Assembly (NCBI GenBank): GCA_001430745.1
Contig: KQ482032.1
Coordinates: 432,464-465,842 of the forward strand
Origin: Auxenochlorella pyrenoidosa
Taxonomy: Eukaryota > Chlorophyta > Trebouxiophyceae > Chlorellales > Chlorellaceae
Length of the DNA stretch: 33,379 nucleotides
Reading direction: 5' to 3'
Part shown: piece after piece, positions 22,292-31,967 of the stretch
Position numbering within the stretch: position 1 is the stretch's first letter
Layout: the number at the start of each line of letters is the position of its first letter
The notes under the pieces: generated by a model
The model's input: only the letters and a program-made list of their open reading frames with translations
Databases searched by the model: none
Told to the model about the DNA's origin: nothing
Program-made: the position numbers and the translations under genes

Positions 22292-25200
22292 TCAGGCGGT
22301 GGCCAGCTCTGCCCGCGGCTGCTGGTGCGCCAGGCTGCCCAGGCTGCCGCCGCCGCTCCCGCCGGAACTGCTTCTGTCTACTGCTGTGGCCCCGGCAGGC
22401 TCGTCAGGGGCATCGCTGCAGTGCGCCTCGGGCACCTCCTCCCCTGCACTGCCCGACATCTGGAGCCGCTTCAGGCTGGCAGCCAGGCCAGCTGCCTGTC
22501 GCGGGCTGTGGAACACCATAATTGGGGGCGGGAGAGTGGGGGAGCAGGGGAGGCCGCCGGCCAGCTCCGCACTGGCGCCTGCCGCTGCCGCCGAGCCCTC
22601 CGCCACTGCTGCTGCTGGCGTGCTGCTGCCCACCGCAGTTGCAACAATGTGCGCCGGCTGCTGTTCTGGCAAAGCTGCCTGCAGCGCGGCATCAACACTG
22701 GGGCTGCCAGGGCTTGTCCCTGGTAGGGCGACCGGCAGCGGCGGCGGCAGCGCATGTGCTGCTGCGGCAGCGGCCCCTGAAGCTGCGGGCCGGCTGCTGC
22801 TGCTGCTGCTGCCACCAGCGCTGGCCCCTCGCTGCTGGCTGCTGCGTGCCGAGGAGCTGGTCATCAGAGAGTGCAGGCCCGGCGGCAGGCCGGGGTAGCC
22901 GGGGTGCGGGCCTCCTGCACACAGCCGGACAGGGTGGGGGCCCAAGGGAGTGGGAGCCGTGCGCTGCAGGGCTTCTCCTGCCGCTGCTTTGTCAACAAGC
23001 AGCAGAGGACAGGCGACCATTGCAGTTTTGCACAGCACGCTTCTGGGCAGCGCTGCCAAGCGCTTGAGCTCCGCCTCGCGGGCGGCCCACCTGCATAGTG
23101 CGGCGGCATGAAGAAGGCGTGCGCGCCCATGCCGCCATGCTGGCTGGCCGCCATGCCGGGAGCTTGCCCCGGCGCTGCGCCGCCGCTGGAGGGTCCCTTG
23201 AGGCCGTGCAGGCCCAGCACGGAGCTGAGCAGGGGAGCGCCTGAGGCCTGGGGGTACTGGTGCACCCCGTACTGGTGCACCGGGAAGACCGGCACCGCCG
23301 TGGCCGGCGGCGACTGCATCTCCGGGTGGTGGAACTTGCAGGTGTGGCCAAAGGCGCACCTGCATGCGGGAGGCGGGGGGCGGGTGGTGGTGATTGTTGA
23401 TGTTGTGGCTGAGCGCGCACGTGCGCTTGGCCTGGAGCCAACTAGATGCAGCTAGTGAGCATGGCACGCTGGGAGTTCAGCGGCGGGCAGGCTGCCCGGG
23501 CAGGGTGGAAAGGGTGAGTGGCAGGAGGGCGGCCATGCTGGCGGCCACGTTCTTTTGAAACTTGCGCCCTGCTGGCTGCTGCTGCTGCATGGCCGTGCAC
23601 TGACACCCTGCATCCCCCGCCCTTGCCTGTAGTGCTTCAGGTAGAAGCTGCACTCGGGCTCCCCTGGCCGCAGGGGCAGGCCCAGCGAGTTGAACTCCAC
23701 GCGGGGGGCCTTGTCAAAGGGGTGCGCAAACTTGCAGCTGCAGGCGAGGGCGGCGAGGGCGAGCGCCGGCGGCGACGTTGGCAGGGCTGTGCTGCAGGCG
23801 GGCGTGGCCGCCGTGCCCTTGGAAGCACCAGCTGCTGTGCACCCGGCTGAAGTGGTGGGCAGCGAGCTGCACGCTGGCGCAACGGGCAAGGGAGCGCACG
23901 AGTGGCAGAGCAGAGCAGTGCCTCCCAGCACCAGCCCAGAGCCCTCCAGGCGGTCACCTGTCCCCGTAGGCGCAGGTGCCCGTTTTTAGGTAGAACGAGC
24001 ACTCCTGCAGGTCATGGAGAAAAGACGTTGCACGACAGCGGCTAATGGGATGGCTTGACGGCCTGGGGGGCCCAGCCCTGGCAAGGGAGGGGGTCGCAAA
24101 TAGCCAGCAGCATGCCCAGGTGTGCAGATGAACAGCAAGCATCCTCCCAGACCACACCCATGCGCCTCACACCTGCCGCTCGCGGTTGCTGCGGCTGCGG
24201 CGGCTGCTGTTGCTGCCGCCAGGGGAGCTCCGAGCGCCGCCGCTGCTGCCGCCCTCGCCCCCGCTGCTGCTGGGTCCGGCGCCCTGCGGCCGCTCGTCGC
24301 TCAGGTCGTCGCTTCCGCTGCTGCTGGGGTCTGCTTGCGATGCAGACTCCGCCTTGCTGGCCTCCCCCTCTGGCTCAGCTGCCCCTGCTGCCGGCGCCTG
24401 CGAGAGGGAGGGGTCTCCGTGCCGCGCCTGCGCGGCGCTGCCGCTCGCCGCACCACCTGGCGCCATGGCCGCTGCCTCGCCTGCAGCGCTGCCCACTTCC
24501 CGGCTGTCAGCTGCGTGGTTGCGAGGCGGGCTGCGCGGGCTGGGCACCAGCCCTGCCGCCACCACCTCTGCTGCCGACTGCGAGAGCGGCACGCCGCCCC
24601 AGCCTGTGCTGCTGGCACTCGTGCTGCTGCCGGAGCGCGTCATGGGCAGCTGGCGCTGCTGCGATCCAGAGCTAGCAGGAGTGAGGGGTGCCATGGGCAT
24701 AGCCCCGGGCCCCGCAGCGAAGAAGTAGGGGCCCTGCATGGGGTGGGGGTAGCCGCCGGCGGGCGCCGGCATGGGCATGCCGCCCCCGCCCTGCTGCCGC
24801 GGCGGCGGGCCGGGCATGCCCGGGCCGCGCACTGCGGCCCACTGCGGGGCACCTGCACCCGCGCCCATGGGGCCCTGTTGGTAGGCAGCCATGCCAGCCG
24901 GGTAGTAGAGCACTTGGGCCGAGTAGAAACCCTGCGGCCCGGGGTGGTAGGGCAGCATGCCCGGCACAAAGCCGTGCTGCAGCCCTCCCTGCAGGGTGGC
25001 ACACAGCGAGGATGGCATGTTGGATGAGCACAGCAGTAGGCGGCGCACTGCTCAAGGCTACCATGGCGCTGCCGGCCGCCACATGTGGCTGGCTGGCCGG
25101 CGGCCGCCGCCCAACCCTCGCACGGTCAGCGACATGCTGGCAGCTGCCGCCGGAGCACACCCACCCTCTGACCAGCGCTCGTACCTGCTGATTGCCTGCA

Positions 25201-25660
25201 GGGCTGGGCAAGCCGCCGTTGCCACCTGGCCGGCTCCTGCCTGCAGCGCCGCGCCGCCGCCGCTGCTGCACCAGCCGGTAGGCAGGCGCCGTGCCCTCGG
25301 TGCCGCCCGGGGATTCTTCAACCATGCCAGCAGCGACCAGGCTGCCCAGCTGGGTGCCCACAGCTCGTTCAGAGACCTCCAAGGTGCTGCAAGGCCGAAG
25401 GACGCACGGTGCAGGCAAGGAGCAGTCGTTCCCTGCCGTGCTCACTCGTGGCGGCGGGAGACGGCACCACCACCCCGCGTCGGTGTGTTGGGGCCACTGC
25501 AACTGGTCGCCACCTGCGCCTTGACAGAAAACATGCACCGGACAATGCGATAAATTTCCGGCGCCGCTCACCATACCAGCTCCTGCACCGTGCAAGGAGC
25601 CGCCTGAAGGCGAGCAAGCACTCTCCTCTGGAGTGCCGCCTCCTCGACCTCCCCGTCCAT
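22292..25660 (-). CDS. Winged-helix plus tandem CCCH zinc-finger protein
   Basis: Seven exons: 25660-25572, 25386-25185, 24988-24173, 24004-23958, 23737-23627, 23359-23091 and 22914-22292, giving 718 residues. Residues 1-70 ([19 protein letters not shown] ... [20 protein letters not shown] ... YRLVQQ) look like a winged-helix domain. Residues 98-369 are a Gly/Pro/Ser-rich region. The first CCCH finger is C371, C380, C386, H390 and the second is C414, C423, C429, H433, both C-X8-C-X5-C-X3-H with plant-type CSFYLK and CKFAHP/CKFHHP. The remaining ~285 residues are low complexity and include the 15-base tandem repeat at 23254-23283, read as VHQYGVHQY. Plant proteins of this finger type bind RNA or DNA and often carry five or six fingers. 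The intron after 23627 uses a GC donor, which the fixed finger spacing supports. RNA binding is inference. Confidence 0.85.
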
Positions 25661-26080
25661 GTCCTACACACTTCACAAGAGAAATGGAGTCCACGGGGAG
25701 ACTGGGCGGTCGGGTGGTGTAGTAGGTCTAAGTAGTGTAGTGTCCTGAGCGCCGTGACGCACTGGGAGGGTCACAGAGCACCTCATTGTGCTCAGATCAC
25801 TCGCTTACCAAGCCCCGATCGGCGGGCGGTAGGAACCAGGTTGGTGTGTGTGGGAGGCCAGTCCGAGAGGAAACGAGCGTCCGCGATAGCTGGAGGAGGA
25901 GCCGGAAGTACTGGTAGATTGGCAACTCAAATCTGACACGGTGGGACATTCGCCAGGCGCCTAGGCTCCGTATTTGACGGGAAGTGCCTGCTGTGCTGTG
26001 CTATGTACTCATGTTGCCTGGGGGGCGCTCCGAGACTGCTGTACACCCGTTTGTAGCGGGGAGTGTTCAAATCAGCGGCG
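25661..26080. promoter_or_regulatory. Head-to-head promoter, CCCH protein (-) and small basic protein (+)
   Basis: These 420 bases lie between two divergent start codons and carry no coding exon that I can support. They presumably hold both promoters and leaders. Confidence 0.4.
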
Positions 26081-26961
26081 ATGGCGAAGGGAAAGCGTGA
26101 GTCTGCGTCCCCGCTCGGAGGGGCCTCGCCCTAAAGCCCCGCATGCGCTCCCTGAGATGCAGCATGTGACCAAAACTGCGCCCACGCAGGTGCCAAGCTG
26201 CGCAAGAAGCAGCAGGGGATGGAAGTCGAGGGTGGCGCCGGCGGCGGCTGGCAGCCTAGCGGCGACGACACGAGTGGCTGGCAAACAGGACCTGTGGGCG
26301 AGGATGGCGCTGATGGCTTCATCGGTGTGCTGGGCAGGGACCCTACGGTTCTGTGTCTGGTAGATAGAAGGAGGCTGTGTAACTGTGGCAACCCATCGGC
26401 GTTTGCTCCACTGGCAACTCACCCACTGCTTGCCGCTGGGCCCGCCCAAGGCTCGTTCCAATGATGCCATGGCGGTGATGCTGCAATTGACATAAATGGG
26501 AATGTCCAATCCTGCTTATCGTCGCCGCAGCATGTTGGTTGCACTCGAAGCTGTTGTCGCCTGCAGCCTGCTGCTGCCACCGGCGGCTGGCTTGCGCCAC
26601 GCCACAGCCCTCGAGCTCCCTCCCTCTCGGCCGCCGCTGCCGCGCCTCCTGCTGCATGTCAGCAGTTTGTCACCGCGCTGTCCTCTCAAGCCCTGCCCAT
26701 GCAGCCATGGACACAGCCGACGTGGGCGCTGCGCCAGGCGGCAAGCAGGCTGGGGCGGGGCCAGCAGCGGACGGCCCAAAGGGGCCGGCCCCAAAACGCG
26801 GCCAGGCCAGCCGCAAGCAGCAGGCGCGCAAGCGCAAGAGCATGGAGCGGGCGCTGGCTGTGGCGAGCCGCACGGAGACCAAGACAAAGCAGCGGGAGGG
26901 CGCCAAGGAGAAGCGGAAGACCCTGAAGAAGCTGTGGCAGAATGAGAAGCAAGGCGAGTGA
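26081..26961 (+). CDS. Small Lys/Arg-rich protein, function unknown
   Basis: Three exons: 26081-26096, 26190-26231 and 26705-26961, in phase, giving 104 residues. The first exon encodes only MAKGK plus one base before a GTGAGT donor, and the second continues RAKLRKKQQGMEVE. The last exon holds a Gly/Ala/Lys linker and a strongly basic, probably helical C-terminus (KQQARKRKSMERALAVASRT, then KEKRKTLKKLWQ). The composition resembles small nucleolar or ribosome-assembly factors, but I do not recognise a family. The in-phase joins and the basic character at both ends favour one gene. The second intron (473 bases) is longer than the local norm, so exon 2 is the weakest link. Confidence 0.6.
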
Positions 26962-27366
26962 GGCAGGGCTGGCACCCGCCGGCCTTTTTCCAGCGCCGGG
27001 CAAGACCGTCGTGTCTTTTTTATCCTCCCGAACACACTGACTGACTGTTGAACTGTCACCAAACCTTGACGGGCCCGTGTGCCCTCAACACTGCCAATGC
27101 ATGAATGTGTAGCTTTCTTGGTCGGTCCCTCTTTTATTCGCCTGCCCGTGTTCCTCTGCTTCTCATCTTCGGCTGGCTCAAAGGAAAGCTTATCAACTTT
27201 TGTGTGTGCAGCCTAACAACGGAGCTAGGACATTAGGTTGGGCGACGAATGCAGAGCAGGCGGCAGCGTGGCCCCCTGCCACCATGGTGTTTGCCGATCG
27301 GCGGATGCTTGTTGCATCAGTATCCTGCACGTTCCCGAGGTGTACACAGAGCAAAAGGCAGCCGAA
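26962..27366. other. Intergenic region between two small plus-strand genes
   Basis: The first half (about 26990-27200) is T-rich and fits a 3' UTR. An ATG at 27097 opens a 39-codon frame with a hydrophobic stretch but no support as a gene. The second half is the probable promoter/leader of the next gene. Confidence 0.4.
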
Positions 27367-27818
27367 ATGCAACTAGGCGCTCTGCAGCGGCCGCTTTGCG
27401 CTGCCAAATCGCTCCGCGGGCCGCGCACTTCCCAGCATCGCCTCCCAAACCGCCTAATACATCATCAGCTGCAATGTAGGGCAGGCAAGTCGGTCTGGGC
27501 GGTAGGTGGCGGGCTGGTGGTGGCCCCGCCCCTGCGCTCTTCGGCATCAACCTGCCTTAGGCGCATCTTATCGCAGCAGCTTGCTCTCCACATCTTGCAG
27601 GTCAACCCCAAGGTCCTGAATCTTCGCAACACACGGGTTCAGGCAGCCCGCCTCAGCAGGAGGTGCAGCCGCCAGCTCCGAGCGATGCGCAGCCGCAGGA
27701 GGAGGAGCGCGACCTGTTTGTGCCCATCCTTGTTGTGGTCAGCCTGCTGGCGTACTGCGCCACAGCAGGCATTGCTTGGTTGCAGTACAACACAGACCTG
27801 CTGGACGGTCTCAGCTGA
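27367..27818 (+). CDS. Small single-span membrane protein, probably plastid-targeted
   Basis: Two exons, 27367-27484 and 27601-27818, give 111 residues. Exon 1 starts at an ATG and encodes a stretch rich in Arg, Leu, Ser and Ala (MQLGALQRPLCAAKSLRG ... HHQLQCRAG) without acidic residues. This is a typical chloroplast transit peptide with a plausible processing site near QCRA. Exon 2 encodes a Gln/Pro/Ser/Glu linker and one hydrophobic helix (LFVPILVVVSLLAYCATAG). It then ends with IAWLQYNTDLLDGLS. The intron uses a consensus GC donor, CAG|GCAAGT, at 27485. The C-terminal exon is well supported; exon 1 was chosen because it is the only upstream segment whose phase and composition both fit. The family is not recognised. 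Confidence 0.5.
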
Positions 27819-28469
27819 AGCCCCTTGTGTCGCCCACAACCTGCTAATTGTCGCCTTCCCACTGCCCCTCAAATTGCACTGCCGGGACGTGTGCAAAGCA
27901 AGCAGATTACACAAGGGTATGTTGCTGCGGCCTGGGTGCGGCAGACAGGATGCGGCGGCATTCGTTTGAATCAAACGTCATCGGGCCAGGGCATGTGCTG
28001 CAGGATGCTGGGTAGAGCAGCAGCAGCACTAGGTGGTGGACAGTGCCAAACAGACGGAGGGAAAGGCGAACAGGAGCAGGGCACACAACGCAAAGCAGCA
28101 GTGTTGGGAGAGCAAGGGGGGTTGAACAAGAGAAAACCTTTGAGGGGGCGCGGTGGAGGCGAGTTCGTTTGCAGGCCCGGCTGGCCGAAAGAAAACCAGA
28201 GGGTTGAGTGTACACGAGCAGGGCGGCGGCGAGTGGACATCGGCGGCCCTGTGCCCAACAAAACGGGATTGGTCGTTTGAAACAAGAATAATGAAGGCTG
28301 GGCATGGTGGGGCCGACTCAACGGCGTCGTCTCAGCAAGGGGCATTGTACTCGGGCGCTCGGCAAGGGAGCCAGCAAAGCTACAGTACATCTGGGCAGGT
28401 GTGGCAGGCGGCACATTCAGCCTGGGCCGACAGGCGGCCTGGGCTTGCAAAGGCAGCACCCCGGCGGGC
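27819..28469. other. Convergent 3' region
   Basis: These 651 bases lie between the stop of the small membrane protein (+) and the stop of the poly-Q protein (-). Open frames such as 27825-28280 are long only because of base composition. Nothing recognisable is present. Confidence 0.45.
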
Positions 28470-29038
28470 CTACAGCAGCCAGGACTGCACAAACTGCTGC
28501 TCCAGGTGCTCCCCAGAGGAGATGCGGGTGAGCGAGAAGTGGGTGCAGGTGCAGCCGGTGCCGGGGGTGGTGTTCTTCACCGTCTTAAGCAGGTAGCACC
28601 CCGCCACGCCTGTGTGCTCGGGCGCCTGCACCACCACGCCCCAAAAGCACGCGCTCTGCGAGCACGCGCCTGCGCCGGGCGCGGGCGCGCCAGGTGGGCG
28701 CAGCGCCGCCGCACGCACGGCGGTCCGCCGCGCCGCGCTGGTGCTGCTGCTGCCAGGCCCGAAGGGAACGATGGCGGGCAGCAGCTGCCGGCTGGGCGCT
28801 GCCTGGGCAGCTTGCCGGGGCTCAGCAACCGCGTCGCCGCCATCGTGGCTGTGGCCATGCCCGCTGCCATCGCAGCAGTCACCAACCTGGCCGAGCAGCA
28901 CTGCATCCGCGAGGCCTGTGTCAACTAGCCGGCGGCAGGCCTCCTCTGCGGGTGGCGAACGCGGCGACCGAGGGCTGCGCGGGCTGCCCGGCGGGCTGAA
29001 GCAGCTGCTGTATGCGCTGCCGCTGGCAGTCGCTGCGG

Positions 29039-29070
<32 letters not shown>

Positions 29071-30080
29071 CCCCGCTGCTGCGCAGCCTCGGCGGCGTCC
29101 ATGGCGCCCTGCGGCGAGTCAGCTGCACGCGGGGACACGCGCTGCACCAGGATGACGCAGTCGGGCGACGACTGGCTCACATGCTCCGCGATGCCCTGCC
29201 ACAGCTGCAGGCAGGTGGCGCGGGGGAGAAGGGAAGGTTGGGTGTTGCCAGCCAAAAGATGATGGCGGGGTGGGCGGGCCAACAAGGTCGGCGGGCGGCA
29301 CCGCCCAGGGCTGCACTCAGGCACTGCCTGCGCCTGCCCTCTTGCCGCTCTGCACCATCTGCAGACGCAGACCTTGCTCTCCCCAGCGGCCCCTTGCACG
29401 ACGCACAGGTCCCCAGCAGGCCATGGTATGGCTCACCTCGGGCGCAGCCACCACGCTCTCGACGACGCCGTGGGTCTCCAGCCTGGGCGGCGCACCGCCG
29501 CTGCCCAGCTGCACCGTCTCCAGGAAGGGCGCCTGGGTGTCCACCTGCTTCACTATGTCGCGTATCGCGGTCTGGAACCACTCTGCCGTCGTGCCGCCGC
29601 GCCGCTGGTTGAAGCTGTAGGTGGCCAGCCCGCGCGGGCTGGCGGGGGTGGTGCTGGCGGCGCCCGCGGCTGCCTGTGTGCGGATGTGCAGCCTCCTGCA
29701 GGCACCGGATCAAAGCTGGCCTTGTGGTGTCAGCATCCTAATGCGAAAATCAAACGTCTGGGGGACGCGGCGGTTGGGTGGATCTGTTGTGTGTCGAGCA
29801 GGTGCACGGCGTACGCCCTGTGTGCGCGTTCCTGGCGGGCGGCGGCGGTTCGCCGTCCTGCCTGCAGCAGGGCTGGCCGGCCCGCTGACAATGTCACTGG
29901 GTAACATGGCAGGATGAATGCGGCCCACCTAGAGGACGCGGCGCAGGGTGCCGGCTGGTCGAGCCAGCAGTCACCAGGGGGGCGCGGTGGCGCCTGCCAA
30001 GCCCCCCGTGCCGCCCGGCGATGTTCAGGCGCAGCATGATGGACGCTGGGGCTGGCCACGGGGGCGCGGAGAGCCGCCAT
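28470..30080 (-). CDS. Unrecognised conserved-looking protein with poly-Q insert
   Basis: Three exons, 30080-29929, 29695-29437 and 29204-28470, give 381 residues with all phases joining. The first exon (MAALRAPVASPSVHHAAP ...) is basic, rich in Ala and Pro, and could be a transit peptide. Exon 2 and the start of exon 3 look like an ordered domain (ATYSFNQRRGGTTAEWFQTA, VDTQAPFLETVQLG, LWQGIAEHVSQSSPDCVILV). A low-complexity insert follows, with ten Gln and the repeat SPRSPRSPRSPP. A compact C-terminal block (FWGVVVQAP, TGVAGCYLLKTVKN, GCTCTHFSLTRIS, QFVQSWLL) closes the protein. The Cys-rich GCTCTH block looks conserved, but I cannot name a family. Exons 2-3 are firmer than exon 1. Confidence 0.6.
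29040..29069 (-). repeat. (CAG)10 trinucleotide repeat coding poly-Gln
   Basis: Ten perfect CTG units on the plus strand are read as CAG on the coding strand. They encode ten Gln between QQRG and AAATA in the unrecognised protein. Such tracts are often length-polymorphic. Confidence 0.9.
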
Positions 30081-30723
30081 AGCGCGTGAGGACCAAGAGT
30101 CTTGCGGCGCAGCGCCGTGCTGCCTAGAAGGAGATCTCGGCGCCCAGATTGCGCTTTGTGAGTAGAATCAAGCCAACTCGACAAGCAGTTGTGTGGAGAT
30201 CAAGAGCGGCGTGTGCCAAGCTTGTGCCCAGCAGGCCGCTGTGACAATGCAGAGCATGCGTCAGTCAGTGTCTTTGCCAGCATCACCCCTTTGCGGCCCA
30301 GCCATTGTGGGTTGCACTCTGCCCTGATTTCCACTGCTTTGAACAGGTGATACAACCTCAGCAGCTTGCCGGCCTGCCCGAAAGTGTGGAAGTTGCAAGC
30401 TCTGCTGACCGTTTCCGCTGGGTGGGTTCCTGCCTGTTGACTCATTGGCTGTTGGTGCCCACTGCAAGTGCAAACCTCTCCACTGGAAAAAGCAGGTGCG
30501 CTTGATGCTTTCCGTTGCGCCAAACTGTGCATCCACGGCCGACATTCTTTGGCCTTCTCTGCACGCGGCGCCCTTGCCTCACTGCCCCGCCCCCTTGCTA
30601 CCTACGCTGCTTTGCCACGCGATCCACTAGCCAGTCAGCCCAACCACCGCTTCCCGGGCTGATGAGCGCCCCTGCTTGCATACTGTTACACGGGCTGTCC
30701 AGAGCACACCGAGTCGGCCCCGG
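30081..30723. other. Intergenic region, upstream of the poly-Q gene and downstream of prefoldin 4
   Basis: These 643 bases hold the 3' UTR of prefoldin 4 at the right end and the promoter of the poly-Q gene at the left. Base composition is more balanced than in the coding DNA. No further exon is supported. Confidence 0.45.
30686..30690 (-). terminator. TGTAA on the minus strand, candidate poly(A) signal for prefoldin 4
   Basis: TTACA on the plus strand lies about 35 bases past the prefoldin 4 stop codon, a fitting position for a chlorophyte poly(A) signal. Confidence 0.35.
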
Positions 30724-31719
30724 TCACTCCTCCAGGTTTATCGAGGAGCCAAAGCGTGCGTACAGCAGCGTCTTGAGCTCCCCCATCTGCGCCTTGACCC
30801 GCCGCATCTCGCTCTCCACCTCCCTGATCCCCGCCTGCGCCTCGTCCAGCGCTGCAGAGGGCGGGAGGCGGAGGGAAAGGGGGTGAGGTTTGTCAGGCGG
30901 GCCTCCCGGGCCAGACCACCGCGGCGGAGCCGCTCAGGGCAGCAGACAAGCATCCCGAATCCTTGCCTGCCGAGCACCATCCAAAAGCCCGCCGGTGGAC
31001 TTGCTGCAGCAGCCGCCTGCCTGTCTGCACCTGCCTCGCCACCGCCCTGTGCCTGACCCAGCCCTGCCATCCAGGGATCCACGGATCCGCAGCACCGCGC
31101 CACCCACCCGTCTGCAGCCGCTCCTCTACCTCCTCGCGCGGCAGGTGCACCAGGCACTCGCCCACCACGTAGGGCACCGCCTCGTCGTCCAGCAGCATCA
31201 CCTCGTTGCCTGCCTCCTCCAGATCCTCCGCCTCGGCCTGCGGCATGGGATCCACTCAGGGAAGTGGGGAGCGTGAGAAGTGGACGCGTGCGGCATGGTG
31301 GAGTGCGGGCGCGGAGGATGGGCCCTGCCAGGCGGCTCGGGCAGGGAGGGGCCTTGCAGGGGCCAGCCAGCAAGTGCGCAACACTGACAGGAGCCCTCCA
31401 TGCCATGTCTGTCATGAAGGTATACGCAGCAAAGCACCGGATGCCGCACTCGTATTGACATCAAGGTCATGGGCAGCACGCACCTTTTTTGCCGCCAGCT
31501 GTGCCTCGAGCTCATGTAGCCGCGTGTTGAGCCGGCTAAAGGTGTTGATCTTCTGCTGATCCTCCATGCGCACATCTGCCCCCTGTGGTGCCGCCTGCGC
31601 GCGTTCATGTGAGAGCACAGAGTGAAGCTGCGGCGCACTGCAGACCGGCAGTGGCAGCGGTGGCGGCAGTGAAGAGCACAACTGCAGAGCAGCGTCCCTC
31701 CCATTGATGTGCTCACCAT
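30724..31719 (-). CDS. PFDN4: Prefoldin subunit 4
   Basis: A beta-type subunit of the hexameric prefoldin co-chaperone, which delivers nascent actin and tubulin to the CCT chaperonin in the cytosol. Exons: 31594-31484, 31237-31108 and 30851-30724, plus a candidate first exon 31719-31717 made only of the ATG. Together they give 123 residues, near the usual 125-135. Family landmarks are EDQQKINTFSRLNTRLHELE (first coiled-coil helix), AEDLEEAGNEVMLLDDE, VPYVVGECLVHLPREEVEER (hairpin region) and the C-terminal helix ending MGELKTLLYARFGSSINLEE. If the ATG-only exon is wrong, the start is the Met at 31567 and the protein has 113 residues, losing the ADVR lead-in that aligns with homologues. The start lies 248 bases from the divergent cryptochrome start. 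Confidence 0.92.
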
Positions 31720-31967
31720 CGCTGCTACAGTCTTTGGCTTCAATAGAAGGACAGCCTGATCCTTGCTTCCGCACAGGCGGCGTTCCAGGTCTCTGCGGCA
31801 ACTGCGGCCGAGTGATCAAAGCTTTATCGCTGTGTGATTTAGATCTGCGGGTATGTACAAGAAATGTGCCCAGAACTTGCAAAGCCGCGCTTGAAGGCCG
31901 CATGCAGGAAGAAGGTGGGGCCATTTCCGCTTTGTAGTGGCGCTCCAGGGCTCATTTGCACCTGTCC
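31720..31967. promoter_or_regulatory. Short bidirectional promoter, prefoldin 4 (-) and cryptochrome (+)
   Basis: Only 248 bases separate the two proposed start codons. An in-frame stop upstream and the absence of an earlier ATG support the prefoldin start. No TATA-like motif stands out. Confidence 0.4.

Noticed and set aside
27097..27216. Short frame beginning MHECVAFLVG
   Set aside because: It lies in T-rich probable 3' UTR and has no homology or splice context.
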